A DNA stretch of 64,000 nt from Cryptoclostridium sp964637365 (GTDB lineage Bacteria; Bacillota; Dehalobacteriia; UBA7702), in NCBI GenBank assembly GCA_964637365.1, contig CAZWWH010000003.1, forward strand, positions 1 through 64,000. The letters are read 5' to 3'. Shown here in pieces: positions 53,249-61,992 of this stretch. Each line of letters begins with the position of its first letter. Within the stretch, counting starts at the first letter, position 1. The notes beneath the pieces are model-generated. The model ran no database searches, was not told the DNA's origin, and saw only the letters and a list, made by a program, of their open reading frames with translations. A program made the position numbers and the translations under genes.

Positions 53249-56200
53249 TTAAAACAGCGTTGGTTCCTGTTCCTTCACGGCGGGAATTTTAATTTCCCGC
53301 AGATCCACAGTGGGAGGAAGATCCGCCAGAAAAGCGGAAGGCGCACCGCCTACGGTGATGGTGAGAGCTTCTTTGGCTCGAGTAATACCCACAAAAAAGA
53401 GGCGGCGTTCTTCGGGAATATCGGGAGTTTCTCCCTTTCGTTCCAAGGGCAAGGTACCACGGTCCAATCCCGCTAGGAACACTACGGGGAATTCCAACCC
53501 CTTGGCGCCATGGAGGGTCATGAGGGTCACGGCGTCGGCTGTGTAAGCTGCGTTGGCCGTGCCGCTGACGCGACGCAGGTCTCCCTCCTCCCCAAGACTC
53601 AGAGCGTTTAAAAACTCCGCCATGGTAGTGTGGAACAGCGCCGTATGAATCAGACGGTTCAAAGCTTCAGTCATGGCTTGGTCCTCGGCCCAGGTTGTCA
53701 AAAGGGTTTCCGGCGTTGCCGTTTCGTACAGGGGCAGGAATTTTTCCACGGCTTTTACCCAAATCATGGCTTTGCCGAAGTGGCCCAGACCTTCGGCCAA
53801 ATCAGCGGGGTTCCAATTATCCTGCTTTGAGGCCAGTACTATCACGGCGTTGATTTCATCTTCGGCGCAGCCAAAGGACAAGCTTAGCGCTGTTCTGAGG
53901 GAAACGGTATCCCGAGGATTCATCAGAGAGCGGAAAAAACCCAAACAGCCCCGCACCTCGTCTTGGTCCAGATAATCCTCGCGGGTGCGGATGATAGCGG
54001 GAATCCCTTCGTGAACCAGGCATTCCTCAATGAGCTTCAATTGCTTTTGGGTGCGGCAGAGTATGGCGATATCCCGCAAAGAACGGGCCGCTTCCACGTT
54101 TTTCTGATGCCGGTCCGCCGATACCATATCCACGCCGCCGCAAAGAGCGTTGATTTCCTTGGCCAGCCACACGGCTTCCCCAAAGGGAGAATGGCATTTT
54201 ACCACGGAAACCTTGGCGCCACTGTCGGCGTTAGCCCGAAGGGTCCGTTCCGTTCCGCCGTTTTTGGCAATGACCTTGACGGCGCTTTCCAGAATTTCCG
54301 GGTTGGAACGGTAATTTTCCTCTAAGTGAACGACCTGAGCTTCGGGATGACTTTGGAGCAGTTCCTCAAAGCACTGGGCCTTCGCGCCGCGGAAACCGTA
54401 AATGGATTGGTCGCCGTCACCGATGACAAAAAGCTCTCCCTGACTCGCCCAATGATTCACCAAACGGTGCTGAACATCGTTGATGTCTTGAAATTCATCA
54501 ACCAAAAGATAGCGGAATTGGCTCAAGCCCTGGGGGGACATTTTGAGTCCCTCCAACAAAATATCATCCAAATCCCGACAGCCAAGGTCCGACAGACGCC
54601 GCTGGTAAGCGTCGTAAAATGTTTGGTCCCAAAGGTCCTCCCGAGGCGCCATGCCGTTTTTACAGCGGGAAATTTCTTCCCCCATGACACGCGGAGAGGT
54701 GGTAATTCCCCGCTCCTGGCAGAGCTGCCGCAGCAAATCCCGGCGTTCTCCCTGGTTCAAAAGGGGTTTTCGCGGCAGTAAATCGAGACAGACGCGGTGG
54801 AAGGTGCCTATGGCCAACCCTTGAACAGCCTTGCGTCCACCCAGCCGCTGGATGAGCCGTTCCCGCATTTCTTGGGCTGCCTGATTGGTAAAGGTCACGG
54901 CAGTGATCTCCCGAGGGTTTACGCCTCGCGTCTCAATAAGGTAAGCGATACGCTCTACCAGGGTTCTGGTTTTCCCCGTACCGGGGCCGGCGATGACCGC
55001 CACCACAGGATTGGCGGCGGTGATGGCCGCCTGCTGACCTTGGTTGAAGGCAATCATTTCCTCCTTGGCTTTTTTCCCTTTGGAAGAGGATTGTTTCCGA
55101 GGTTTTGTCCCGGCCGAAGGCGCCATGGCTTCCGCGACAGCGTCCGCCGGCTCCCAGGCAAAGAGGCTTTGTTCCCCTCGCAGTTCCTCCAGCTCCCTGG
55201 GGGTAAAGAGGGACACGGTGCCGTATTCCCCGTCATACCCCGGGGTCAGCTTCACTTGGCCTTGGCGCAGCTTTTCCACACCTCGGGCCACGCAAAGTCC
55301 CGCGGATTTTTCGATTTCCCCAAGGGGAACGCTGCGGAGAATTTCCAGTTCTGGACCTAAATCCTCCAGCATTTGAAAGTATTCCTTCTGGGTTTTCTTA
55401 CTGGCAGCGGAAACCCCCAAAGTATCGGCGATGATTTCCGTCAGGGGAATCAGCTGTTCAAAAGGCTTGTCCAAGGGAATGGGGATGTCGCGATCCGCCA
55501 GTTCCTCTACCCGATGATCTACGCCGATGGTGATTTTTTTGCCGCAGCTGGGGCAGATACCGTCAAGGGCAATGGTTTCCTTGGGGGATAGCCGCCGCCC
55601 GCAGTTGCGGTGGCCGTCCCAATGGTATTTCCCTTCCTCGGGGAAAAATTCCAGGGTACCACCAAAGTGCTCTCCCGTTTCTATGGCCCGTCCCATGGCG
55701 GTATAAGAAAAGTCCCCGTCAAAAAGGTTGGCTTCCCGGGCTAACTTCATAGGGGAATGAGCGTCGGAATTGGAAATCAGGGTGAAGCGGTCCAAAGCCG
55801 AAACCCGGCGGTTCATGGGCGGATCCGAGGACAAACCCGTTTCCAAAGCGTGGATGTAAGGGGTCAAGTCCTCAAAGCATTCCTCAATGGTATCAAAGCC
55901 GGAAAAAGCGCCGAACAGGGAGAAATGAGGCGTCCAGATGTGAGCGGGAACAAAGATGGCCCGAGGGCAGGTCTCCAAGGTGATTTCCAGCAAATCGCGG
56001 CAGTCCAGCCCTAAAATGGGCCTGCCGTCGGAATGAAGATTGCCGATGGCCTCCAGACGTTTGGCTAACTGATCCCCATCCTCCAGACTGGGCAGGATAA
56101 TGACGTTATGAACCTTCCTGGTTTTGCCGTTCTTCTTATAAATGGAGCTGATTTCCCCCGTAACTACAAAGCGGGGTATGATGGCGTCGCCGCCAATGGA

Positions 56201-56422
56201 CGCGGCCAGACGCTGCTCCTCTTTTAAGACGTAGAATCCCTCCTCTGCGGGGACAAGGGCCTCCCGCAGCTCCTGCCGCCACTGGGCGTGGGTGAAATCT
56301 CCGGTACCAATCAGATGAAGTCCCTTATACCTTGCCCAAAGGTCAAGATGTAAGGGGTCGCAGTCTCGGGAGGTGGCCCTGGAATATTTGGAATGAATAT
56401 GAAGGTCGGCAATATATTTCAT
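53249..56422 (-). CDS. EndoQ-like PHP nuclease fused to UvrD/PcrA helicase
   Basis: 1057 residues. The N-terminal part (1 to about 400) has PHP metal motifs DLHIHSKYSRATS, GTGDFTH and SNSDAHSP. A zinc cluster (CGRRLS...CPSCGKK near 290-310) follows, as in endonuclease Q/TIGR00375 proteins. The rest is an SF1A helicase with GPGTGKT, LLVDEFQDIND, GDGDQSIYGFRG and TLHGAKGLEFPVVF. EndoQ nicks at deaminated or abasic bases. The fusion suggests a cut-and-unwind repair enzyme; this is inference. It is the only gene of its transcript. Confidence 0.88.
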   Translation of the reverse strand: MKYIADLHIHSKYSRATSRDCDPLHLDLWARYKGLHLIGTGDFTHAQWRQELREALVPAEEGFYVLKEEQRLAASIGGDAIIPRFVVTGEISSIYKKNGKTRKVHNVIILPSLEDGDQLAKRLEAIGNLHSDGRPILGLDCRDLLEITLETCPRAIFVPAHIWTPHFSLFGAFSGFDTIEECFEDLTPYIHALETGLSSDPPMNRRVSALDRFTLISNSDAHSPMKLAREANLFDGDFSYTAMGRAIETGEHFGGTLEFFPEEGKYHWDGHRNCGRRLSPKETIALDGICPSCGKKITIGVDHRVEELADRDIPIPLDKPFEQLIPLTEIIADTLGVSAASKKTQKEYFQMLEDLGPELEILRSVPLGEIEKSAGLCVARGVEKLRQGQVKLTPGYDGEYGTVSLFTPRELEELRGEQSLFAWEPADAVAEAMAPSAGTKPRKQSSSKGKKAKEEMIAFNQGQQAAITAANPVVAVIAGPGTGKTRTLVERIAYLIETRGVNPREITAVTFTNQAAQEMRERLIQRLGGRKAVQGLAIGTFHRVCLDLLPRKPLLNQGERRDLLRQLCQERGITTSPRVMGEEISRCKNGMAPREDLWDQTFYDAYQRRLSDLGCRDLDDILLEGLKMSPQGLSQFRYLLVDEFQDINDVQHRLVNHWASQGELFVIGDGDQSIYGFRGAKAQCFEELLQSHPEAQVVHLEENYRSNPEILESAVKVIAKNGGTERTLRANADSGAKVSVVKCHSPFGEAVWLAKEINALCGGVDMVSADRHQKNVEAARSLRDIAILCRTQKQLKLIEECLVHEGIPAIIRTREDYLDQDEVRGCLGFFRSLMNPRDTVSLRTALSLSFGCAEDEINAVIVLASKQDNWNPADLAEGLGHFGKAMIWVKAVEKFLPLYETATPETLLTTWAEDQAMTEALNRLIHTALFHTTMAEFLNALSLGEEGDLRRVSGTANAAYTADAVTLMTLHGAKGLEFPVVFLAGLDRGTLPLERKGETPDIPEERRLFFVGITRAKEALTITVGGAPSAFLADLPPTVDLREIKIPAVKEQEPTLF

Positions 56423-56762
56423 AAAAATAATCCTTTCTTTTCCACAGATTGCCGTATTATTCGGCGTGATTCAAAAAAGCATCAATGATATTTTCCTAAC
56501 AATTATAACATAGATTAAAAACGGAAAAAACCACCATCTGTCAGATGGTGGCTTTTATCTCAGAAGGGATGAAACAATGAAAAAGGTTGTTAGGTTGGGT
56601 TTGCTTTGTTCTTTCGGGTACATTCATAATATAACGAAACTTCGTGTTTTCTCATTATCAATGGCGGGAAGATACGGAGAAGTCTTTGTGTATATTTGAT
56701 GAATCATTGGCCTTGGTCCCCGGATTTTCACCGACAGGATGCTTATGACCAAGCACATCCCG
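56423..56762. other. Intergenic region with a hairpin
   Basis: A terminator-like stem CCACCATCTG/CAGATGGTGG lies at 56531-56551, on the plus strand. A 40-codon plus-strand frame starting at 56577 (MKKVVRLGLLCSFGYIHN) has a weak binding site and no recognised domain; I leave it uncalled. Confidence 0.4.
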
Positions 56763-56806
56763 AAAAAATGAAACACCCGATGGTATTCAATTCCATCAGG
56801 TGCTAT
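56763..56806 (-). terminator. Terminator after the ACT-domain gene
   Basis: Minus-strand stem CACCTGATGG/CCATCGGGTG followed by a T-rich tract, about 120 bases past the stop. Confidence 0.65.
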
Positions 56807-56921
56807 GATTCATTTCACACGCGAAAGCTTCATGATACCGAAAACGCAGAACAACCTTGCCACATAGCAGGCGTTCCCTTATTTTGGGATGATACCGCCT
56901 CTTACTGCATTTCAAATTCCG

Positions 56922-57296
56922 TCACACCGGGACTTGAACGGTGTGGTTCTCTTCCTCCAACACAAACAAAGCCTTGGAGAGGTCGTCCTCTTTCACGAAA
57001 ATATAGTCGGTGTTAAAGGTGGAAACGGCAAAAAGGGGCATATCCTCGGCAGCTAAAATCGAAGTCAAATGGGAAAGCACGCCAATCATGGAAAAATCCA
57101 GCTCCCCCTGGATTTTAAAGCAGCGCCAGCCATCCTCCCGGGCTTCGGTAAAATCCGGCACGTCGGGGGTTGGGCAGACCAGGGAAATTTCTTCATCGGT
57201 TTTGCCCACAAAGTAATATTTACTGCTGTATTCCAGTTGGCTTTCATCCTCCAACTTGCAAACGGTGAAGGGCTCTGCCAGTAATTTTAAATTCAT
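56922..57296 (-). CDS. ACT domain-containing protein
   Basis: 124 residues. The two-part ACT layout is seen in FKIQGELDFSMIGVLSHLTSIL and MPLFAVSTFNTDYIFVKEDD (shortened). Small standalone proteins of this type are common in Bacillota and their ligand is usually unknown. It lies 39 bases past the DUF2284 gene stop, on the same strand, and may be cotranscribed. Confidence 0.85.
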   Translation of the reverse strand: MNLKLLAEPFTVCKLEDESQLEYSSKYYFVGKTDEEISLVCPTPDVPDFTEAREDGWRCFKIQGELDFSMIGVLSHLTSILAAEDMPLFAVSTFNTDYIFVKEDDLSKALFVLEEENHTVQVPV

Positions 57297-57335
57297 AGCA
57301 ACTCCTTATCTATGGCTGTTGGTAATTTTGTGTCA

Positions 57336-58607
57336 TTATTCCAAAACCAATAGGCCAAAGTATTTCACAAATTCCGTCTTATCCTTTAAGGTTCGGAGCT
57401 GGTAGCCCTGGTTTCGCACAGTGGCAAAAACGTCGATGCCGGAGCTTTCCATGGAGGGCCGTGTGGCGGTGCATTTTTTCGGTGGCGCCGGCGGCTTACA
57501 CTCGGTGCAAATGGAGCAAGGGCCGCTCCACAGCACAAATGCCTTATAATATCCTGCCTTAAAGGCGGTCTTTTCCACCTTGAGCATCATCTTCTGGAAT
57601 TCCCCGGTGGGAGGTTCCCCCTCGATAAGCAGGGCTTTTTTGTATTCGCTCAGTCGTTCCTTGGTTTGATCCCAGGAGGGGCTGTTGGGAGGACAGCATT
57701 TTTCCCCATAGGTAGAACAACCGAAACGACAGTGATCCGCCACCCAGCGGGCCAAGATCACCTCGTTGGGATCCATAGGTTTTAGAGAACGGATGTTACA
57801 GGTCTGCATCAGCTCGGCACTGAGACGGGCCAAGGGATCAATGGTGAGTTTATCCAAAATTTCCTGGGAACGGGCAGCATAAATCGCTGCTGCCGTGTCG
57901 GAAATCGGCATCATCATCGTGGAAACAAAACCTAACTCCGTCAAAGATTTCCGAACTTCGACAGAGGAAGGCAGCGGCGCCTCCCGATGGTTGAAGCAGC
58001 GGCGCAAACGGTTGATGGCGGCGCCTTCGCTGTCAAGATCGGCAAATTCACCCAATACCACCAAATAGCCCTCCTCCGCGACGTCTTGGCAAACCTGGGC
58101 AAAGTCCTTTCCCGCTACTACCAGGCTATATACATCACTTTCCTCCAGCTTCACCTCGTCATGACTGAGCCAGAGGGAGGCGGCAAACACGGCGCCGTCG
58201 TCATCAAAGGCCGTGACCTTTACCGGCAAGGAGAAATCAACGCCGGTAAAATAAGGAGCCATTTCCTTCGCCAGAAACTTTTGCGGCATGGTATTGGCGA
58301 CCAACGTATCGCCGCTCCAAAGACCACTGGCATGATCCAGATATTGAGCCGATACCGGAGTATTAAAAACGTAACCACCGTTGACGCCCACCAGACCCAG
58401 CTTGGCCAAGGCGCCCAGAAAAGCCTCGGTCGTGACCTGGTCAAAACCTAAAAGCGCCGGCATTTCTTCGGCCTGTTTGCCATCGCCAATGAGGGAGAAT
58501 ACGTCCTTCTGCATGGCAATATCCATCAGCTCCACCCTGGCGTGGCCACGCACCAAATCGGCAAGATAATTATAATTGTCGTTCTGCAAATCAAATTTAT
58601 TCATCAT
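57336..58607 (-). CDS. Methyltransferase-like domain fused to DUF2284 metal-binding domain
   Basis: About 423 residues. The N-terminal region (YNYLADLVRGHARVELMDIA to about residue 95) matches the winged-helix dimerisation domain also seen in BzaC. The middle resembles a degenerate methyltransferase core without a clear glycine-rich SAM loop. The C-terminal half carries the DUF2284 cysteines: CRFGCSTYGEKCCPPNSPSW and GPCSICTECKPP. It probably binds an Fe-S cluster. No ribosome binding site precedes the likely start. Confidence 0.75.
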   Translation of the reverse strand: MMNKFDLQNDNYNYLADLVRGHARVELMDIAMQKDVFSLIGDGKQAEEMPALLGFDQVTTEAFLGALAKLGLVGVNGGYVFNTPVSAQYLDHASGLWSGDTLVANTMPQKFLAKEMAPYFTGVDFSLPVKVTAFDDDGAVFAASLWLSHDEVKLEESDVYSLVVAGKDFAQVCQDVAEEGYLVVLGEFADLDSEGAAINRLRRCFNHREAPLPSSVEVRKSLTELGFVSTMMMPISDTAAAIYAARSQEILDKLTIDPLARLSAELMQTCNIRSLKPMDPNEVILARWVADHCRFGCSTYGEKCCPPNSPSWDQTKERLSEYKKALLIEGEPPTGEFQKMMLKVEKTAFKAGYYKAFVLWSGPCSICTECKPPAPPKKCTATRPSMESSGIDVFATVRNQGYQLRTLKDKTEFVKYFGLLVLE

Positions 58608-58614
58608 AGTATTC

Positions 58615-58643
58615 ATTATAGGGGCAATTGTTATTTTTTGCAA
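58615..58643 (-). promoter_or_regulatory. Promoter placing the transcript start at the ATG
   Basis: Minus-strand TTGCAA (58638-58643) and TATAAT (58615-58620) with a 17-base spacer. The expected start site falls at or next to the ATG at 58607, so the mRNA may be leaderless. The rest of the AT-rich 58644-58947 region holds no supported gene. Confidence 0.55.
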
Positions 58644-58947
58644 GAGGGAGAGCCGCACCCCTTCACTGATTTCAAAAAAACATCAAATAATATCCTTCCG
58701 TCCTTTTATATTAATAAAATAGTATTTATCAGGGATTTTGCTCTTAAAATAACTTTTCCCCAAATAATTTATAGCAACAATTTTATAATTTTATATTGAA
58801 TAGCAAGGACAATCGTGATATTAAATATAAACTCATAATAGTATTTTTATCCTTAAAAATGGAGTAGTTCCAACGTTTTTCTATAAAATGCCCGTATAAC
58901 ACAGCATTAACCGATATCGTCAAAATGTAACAAGGAGGAATAAAAAA

Positions 58948-59628
58948 TTGAAATATAACAACCGCTTATGGCGGCTTTTGCTGCTGTTGGCGTTAACATT
59001 GACCCTCTGCTGCGCCTGTTCCGGAAATTCTGACTCCGATGAGCGGAAAAAAGACGAGGGACTTGCCTTCCCCTATGAATTGGATGACGGCCGTTTGGTA
59101 GTACAATCGGTAATGCAGTTCAGCGGCCCCAATGTGGATAATGAAAACAAGGAAGATGATAACATCGCTGGCCTTGTGCTGGAGAATTGCTCCGGTTCCT
59201 ATTTGGAACAGGCGGAGATTACCGTGAAATTGAAGGATGGTACCAAGCTTTCCTTTGCGGTGCAGGATCTCCCTACGGGTCTGGCAACCATTGCCTTTGA
59301 AAAGAAGAATGGTCTTTATGAGGCTGACGCCCCTGTAAAATCCATAACGTGCAACCCCCAATACAAAGAGGGCGACGCCATGGATGCCCGTCTTACAGCC
59401 ACGGCGGAAAATAATCTCATAACCGTCACCAATGGTTCTCCGGAAACGCTGAGCAATATCAAAGTGGTTTATCACACTCTTGCCGGCGATACCTATATGG
59501 GCGGCACCTCTTACAGCGTTACCATTGACGCTTTGGCCCCCAATGAAACCTTTGAACACACCGCCTCTGAATGTTGGCTGGGCATGGCCCAAATCGTCGG
59601 TGTTTTTGTGGCGGATACCGAGGAATAA
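58948..59628 (+). CDS. Putative lipoprotein of the RiPP-like operon
   Basis: 226 residues, starting at TTG behind AAGGAGG. The signal is RLLLLLALTLTLCCAC, with a Cys acceptor in the LCCAC region. The mature part has two beta-rich halves and no recognised family. It lies 61 bases before the peptide gene. A role in binding or immunity is possible but not shown. Confidence 0.65.
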   Translation: MKYNNRLWRLLLLLALTLTLCCACSGNSDSDERKKDEGLAFPYELDDGRLVVQSVMQFSGPNVDNENKEDDNIAGLVLENCSGSYLEQAEITVKLKDGTKLSFAVQDLPTGLATIAFEKKNGLYEADAPVKSITCNPQYKEGDAMDARLTATAENNLITVTNGSPETLSNIKVVYHTLAGDTYMGGTSYSVTIDALAPNETFEHTASECWLGMAQIVGVFVADTEE

Positions 59629-59689
59629 ATCAACAAAATGAAAAAACGCTATGATGAAAATTGAAAGGAAAAATAGAAAGGAAATTATG

Positions 59690-59911
59690 ATGAAAAAGAC
59701 GTACAAAAAACCAACTGTTTATGTGGAGTCCTTTGAACTGTGCAAGCATATTGCGTCATGCGGCATACAAGTTGAAAACGGCAACACGATCATTTCTCCC
59801 GGAGGTGCTCCCATAACAATTTTCGCAGCAGGGAGCTGTGATAACGCCCCAGAATCCTTCGGATATTGCTACACCAACGGCGCCGGTGACAAGGCTCTTT
59901 TCAACTCCTAA
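59690..59911 (+). CDS. Putative RiPP precursor peptide
   Basis: 73 residues. The leader-like N terminus is MKKTYKKPTVYVESFELCKH and then IASCG, a pattern I associate with short peptide genes beside radical SAM enzymes in gut-type Firmicutes. The C-terminal core is rich in Gly, Ser, Asn and Thr, with Cys at 18, 24, 50 and 60. It has no signal peptide. The stop overlaps the next start (TAATG). The start could also be an ATG one codon earlier. Confidence 0.6.
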   Translation: MKKTYKKPTVYVESFELCKHIASCGIQVENGNTIISPGGAPITIFAAGSCDNAPESFGYCYTNGAGDKALFNS

Positions 59912-60768
59912 TGTCCTACTGCTGCAATTTTATTTTGGCAGACTGCGTGATTGCCATAGAAACGGATTTTCCGGTACCTATATCATCGCGGTTTGAGCCG
60001 TTTCTCACCAACGCCTCAGCGGATTTCACAGTTTCTTTTCAGCAAACGGCCTCTTTACCATCCTTGGACGGAGAAACGCTAACGGCGGACGATACTCGCA
60101 TGGCCCTGGCATACCGCCAGCGCGATCAGGTAGTTTACGCGCTGTGCCGCGATTCCTACCAAAAGGCCATCGCTCATGTTACGGTGGATTACCGGAACCG
60201 ACGCGGGGTCGTTCGGTATCTTCCCGGCAATAAAAACCGCTTCCAAACCATGGACGCCTGTTTTGACAGCTTCGGTTTGGAGCATGCCATGATGGCTCTG
60301 GATACTTTTGTGGTACATGCTTCCTTCATTCGCTACCAAGGAAAAGGATATCTCTTTATGGGGCCTTCGGGCATTGGCAAATCCACTGCCGCCAAGGTAT
60401 GGACCGACCATACAGAAGCAGAGCTTTTAAACGGCGACCGCGTCTTGGTGAGGAAGATCAACGGCGTCTGGCAAGGCTTTGGCTCTCCCTTTGCGGGCTC
60501 TTCCCAATGCCATAAAAACGAGTCTGCCTCCATCGCCGCAGTCATTGCCCTTTGCCGCGAAGACAGCTCCTTCCAAAGGATCACGCCGGGTCAAGGCTTT
60601 CGTTCCCTTTACATCAATACGGCTGTATGCCCCTGGGATGAAAGATACCACAGCCGCGCACTGAACCTGCTGGACGCAGCAGCCAAGGAACTGCTCTTTT
60701 ACCGCATGAGCGCCCCGCCCGATGAACGCATGATATCCCTGATGAAAAACGGGCTGAATTTATTATGA
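59911..60768 (+). CDS. HPr kinase-like ATP-binding protein
   Basis: 285 residues. The Walker A is GPSGIGKSTA (about 151-160), followed by LLNGDRVLVRK and FGSPFAGSSQ, as in HprK/PEP-carboxykinase-like proteins. Proteins of this size are found in several RiPP clusters, including some lasso-peptide and radical SAM clusters. It overlaps both neighbours by one and four bases. A role in peptide phosphorylation or activation is inferred. Confidence 0.75.
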   Translation: MSYCCNFILADCVIAIETDFPVPISSRFEPFLTNASADFTVSFQQTASLPSLDGETLTADDTRMALAYRQRDQVVYALCRDSYQKAIAHVTVDYRNRRGVVRYLPGNKNRFQTMDACFDSFGLEHAMMALDTFVVHASFIRYQGKGYLFMGPSGIGKSTAAKVWTDHTEAELLNGDRVLVRKINGVWQGFGSPFAGSSQCHKNESASIAAVIALCREDSSFQRITPGQGFRSLYINTAVCPWDERYHSRALNLLDAAAKELLFYRMSAPPDERMISLMKNGLNLL

Positions 60769-61901
60769 CAAATGAACGCTTAGAACCGCAGTTAACTTCA
60801 TATTTATTTGCCAAGGCGGCCCAAAGCCACACCCCCATCTGCGGTACCTTTGAAGTGACCCCCCTTTGCAATTTCAACTGCCCCATGTGCTATGTACACA
60901 TGACAAAGGAGCAGATGAAGGATACGGGACGCCGCCCTTTGACCGCTGATCAATGGCAGGATATCGCCGCCCAGGGAAGAGACAAGGGACTGCTGTATTT
61001 ACTCCTCACCGGTGGCGAGCCGTTTCTCTATCCCGGCTTCCGTCAGTTGTATGAGGCCTTAGCTGACATGGGGTTCATTATCAGCATCAACTCCAATGGC
61101 AGTCTCATCGATGAGGAAACCGTATCTTGGCTCCGCCGTAAGCCGCCGTCCCGCATCAATATCACTCTTTATGGAGTTACCAACGAGACCTACCGTCGCC
61201 TTTGCGGCGATCCACAGGGCTTCGCGAAAGTCTCCGCCGCCATTGACCGCTTGCGGGACGCCGATATCCCTCTGAAACTCAACTGCAGTCTCATCCCCCA
61301 TAACGCCAAAGAGCTTCCTCAAATCGTTTCCTTTGCCCAGGAGCGGGAACTGATTGTAGAAATCACACCCTATATGTTCCCGGCTCATCGATGTTCTGAA
61401 AAAAATGTGGGCCAAAACACCCGCTTCACCCCGGAGGAAACCGCCCGCTACGCTTTGGAAATTCAGCGGCTGCAAACGGGAGAAGACGGGCTGCGCCGTT
61501 ACGCCGAGCAAATCCTGCAAGGTTCGGCGCCCTCTTTCCTTGAGGACTGTGCTGAGATTTCTGCCGATGGCTCTATCCGCTGCCGTGCGGGACGAGCCAC
61601 CTTTTGGCTGACCTGGTACGGCATGATGACCCCCTGCGGCATGATGACAGGTCCCGCTGTGGGGCTTTTGGGCCGTTCTTTTGAAGAAGCCTGGCAGGAA
61701 CTGACGGAGAAAACCGCCAAGATTCGTCTTTCCGGTCACTGCGCCCGCTGCGGCAGCAAGGAGATATGTCACGCCTGCGCCGCCATGGCCCAGGCCGAAA
61801 CAGGTTCCTTTGCGGAAACCCCACAATACCTCTGCCGCATGACCGAAACCCTGCGCTCCTTGGCGCAAGAACTTTTGGAAAATAATCTGCAGTTACGGTA
61901 A
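60765..61901 (+). CDS. Radical SAM/SPASM peptide-modifying enzyme
   Basis: 378 residues. The cluster motif is CNFNCPMC (Cys35, 39, 42), followed by LLLTGGEPFLYP and SINSNGSLID. The C-terminal SPASM region has Cys residues in CRAGRATFWLTWYGMMTPCG and CARCGSKEICHACAAM. Enzymes of this type make thioether, carbon-carbon or similar crosslinks in RiPPs. It overlaps the kinase-like gene by four bases (ATGA). Confidence 0.88.
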   Translation: MTNERLEPQLTSYLFAKAAQSHTPICGTFEVTPLCNFNCPMCYVHMTKEQMKDTGRRPLTADQWQDIAAQGRDKGLLYLLLTGGEPFLYPGFRQLYEALADMGFIISINSNGSLIDEETVSWLRRKPPSRINITLYGVTNETYRRLCGDPQGFAKVSAAIDRLRDADIPLKLNCSLIPHNAKELPQIVSFAQERELIVEITPYMFPAHRCSEKNVGQNTRFTPEETARYALEIQRLQTGEDGLRRYAEQILQGSAPSFLEDCAEISADGSIRCRAGRATFWLTWYGMMTPCGMMTGPAVGLLGRSFEEAWQELTEKTAKIRLSGHCARCGSKEICHACAAMAQAETGSFAETPQYLCRMTETLRSLAQELLENNLQLR

Positions 61902-61992
61902 CTATGGTAATTCATGTAGTGTACTGCATTTCATATATATATAATTAAGGAAATCATACGTGAGAACCAAATTTTCACAAGGAGGAAACATT

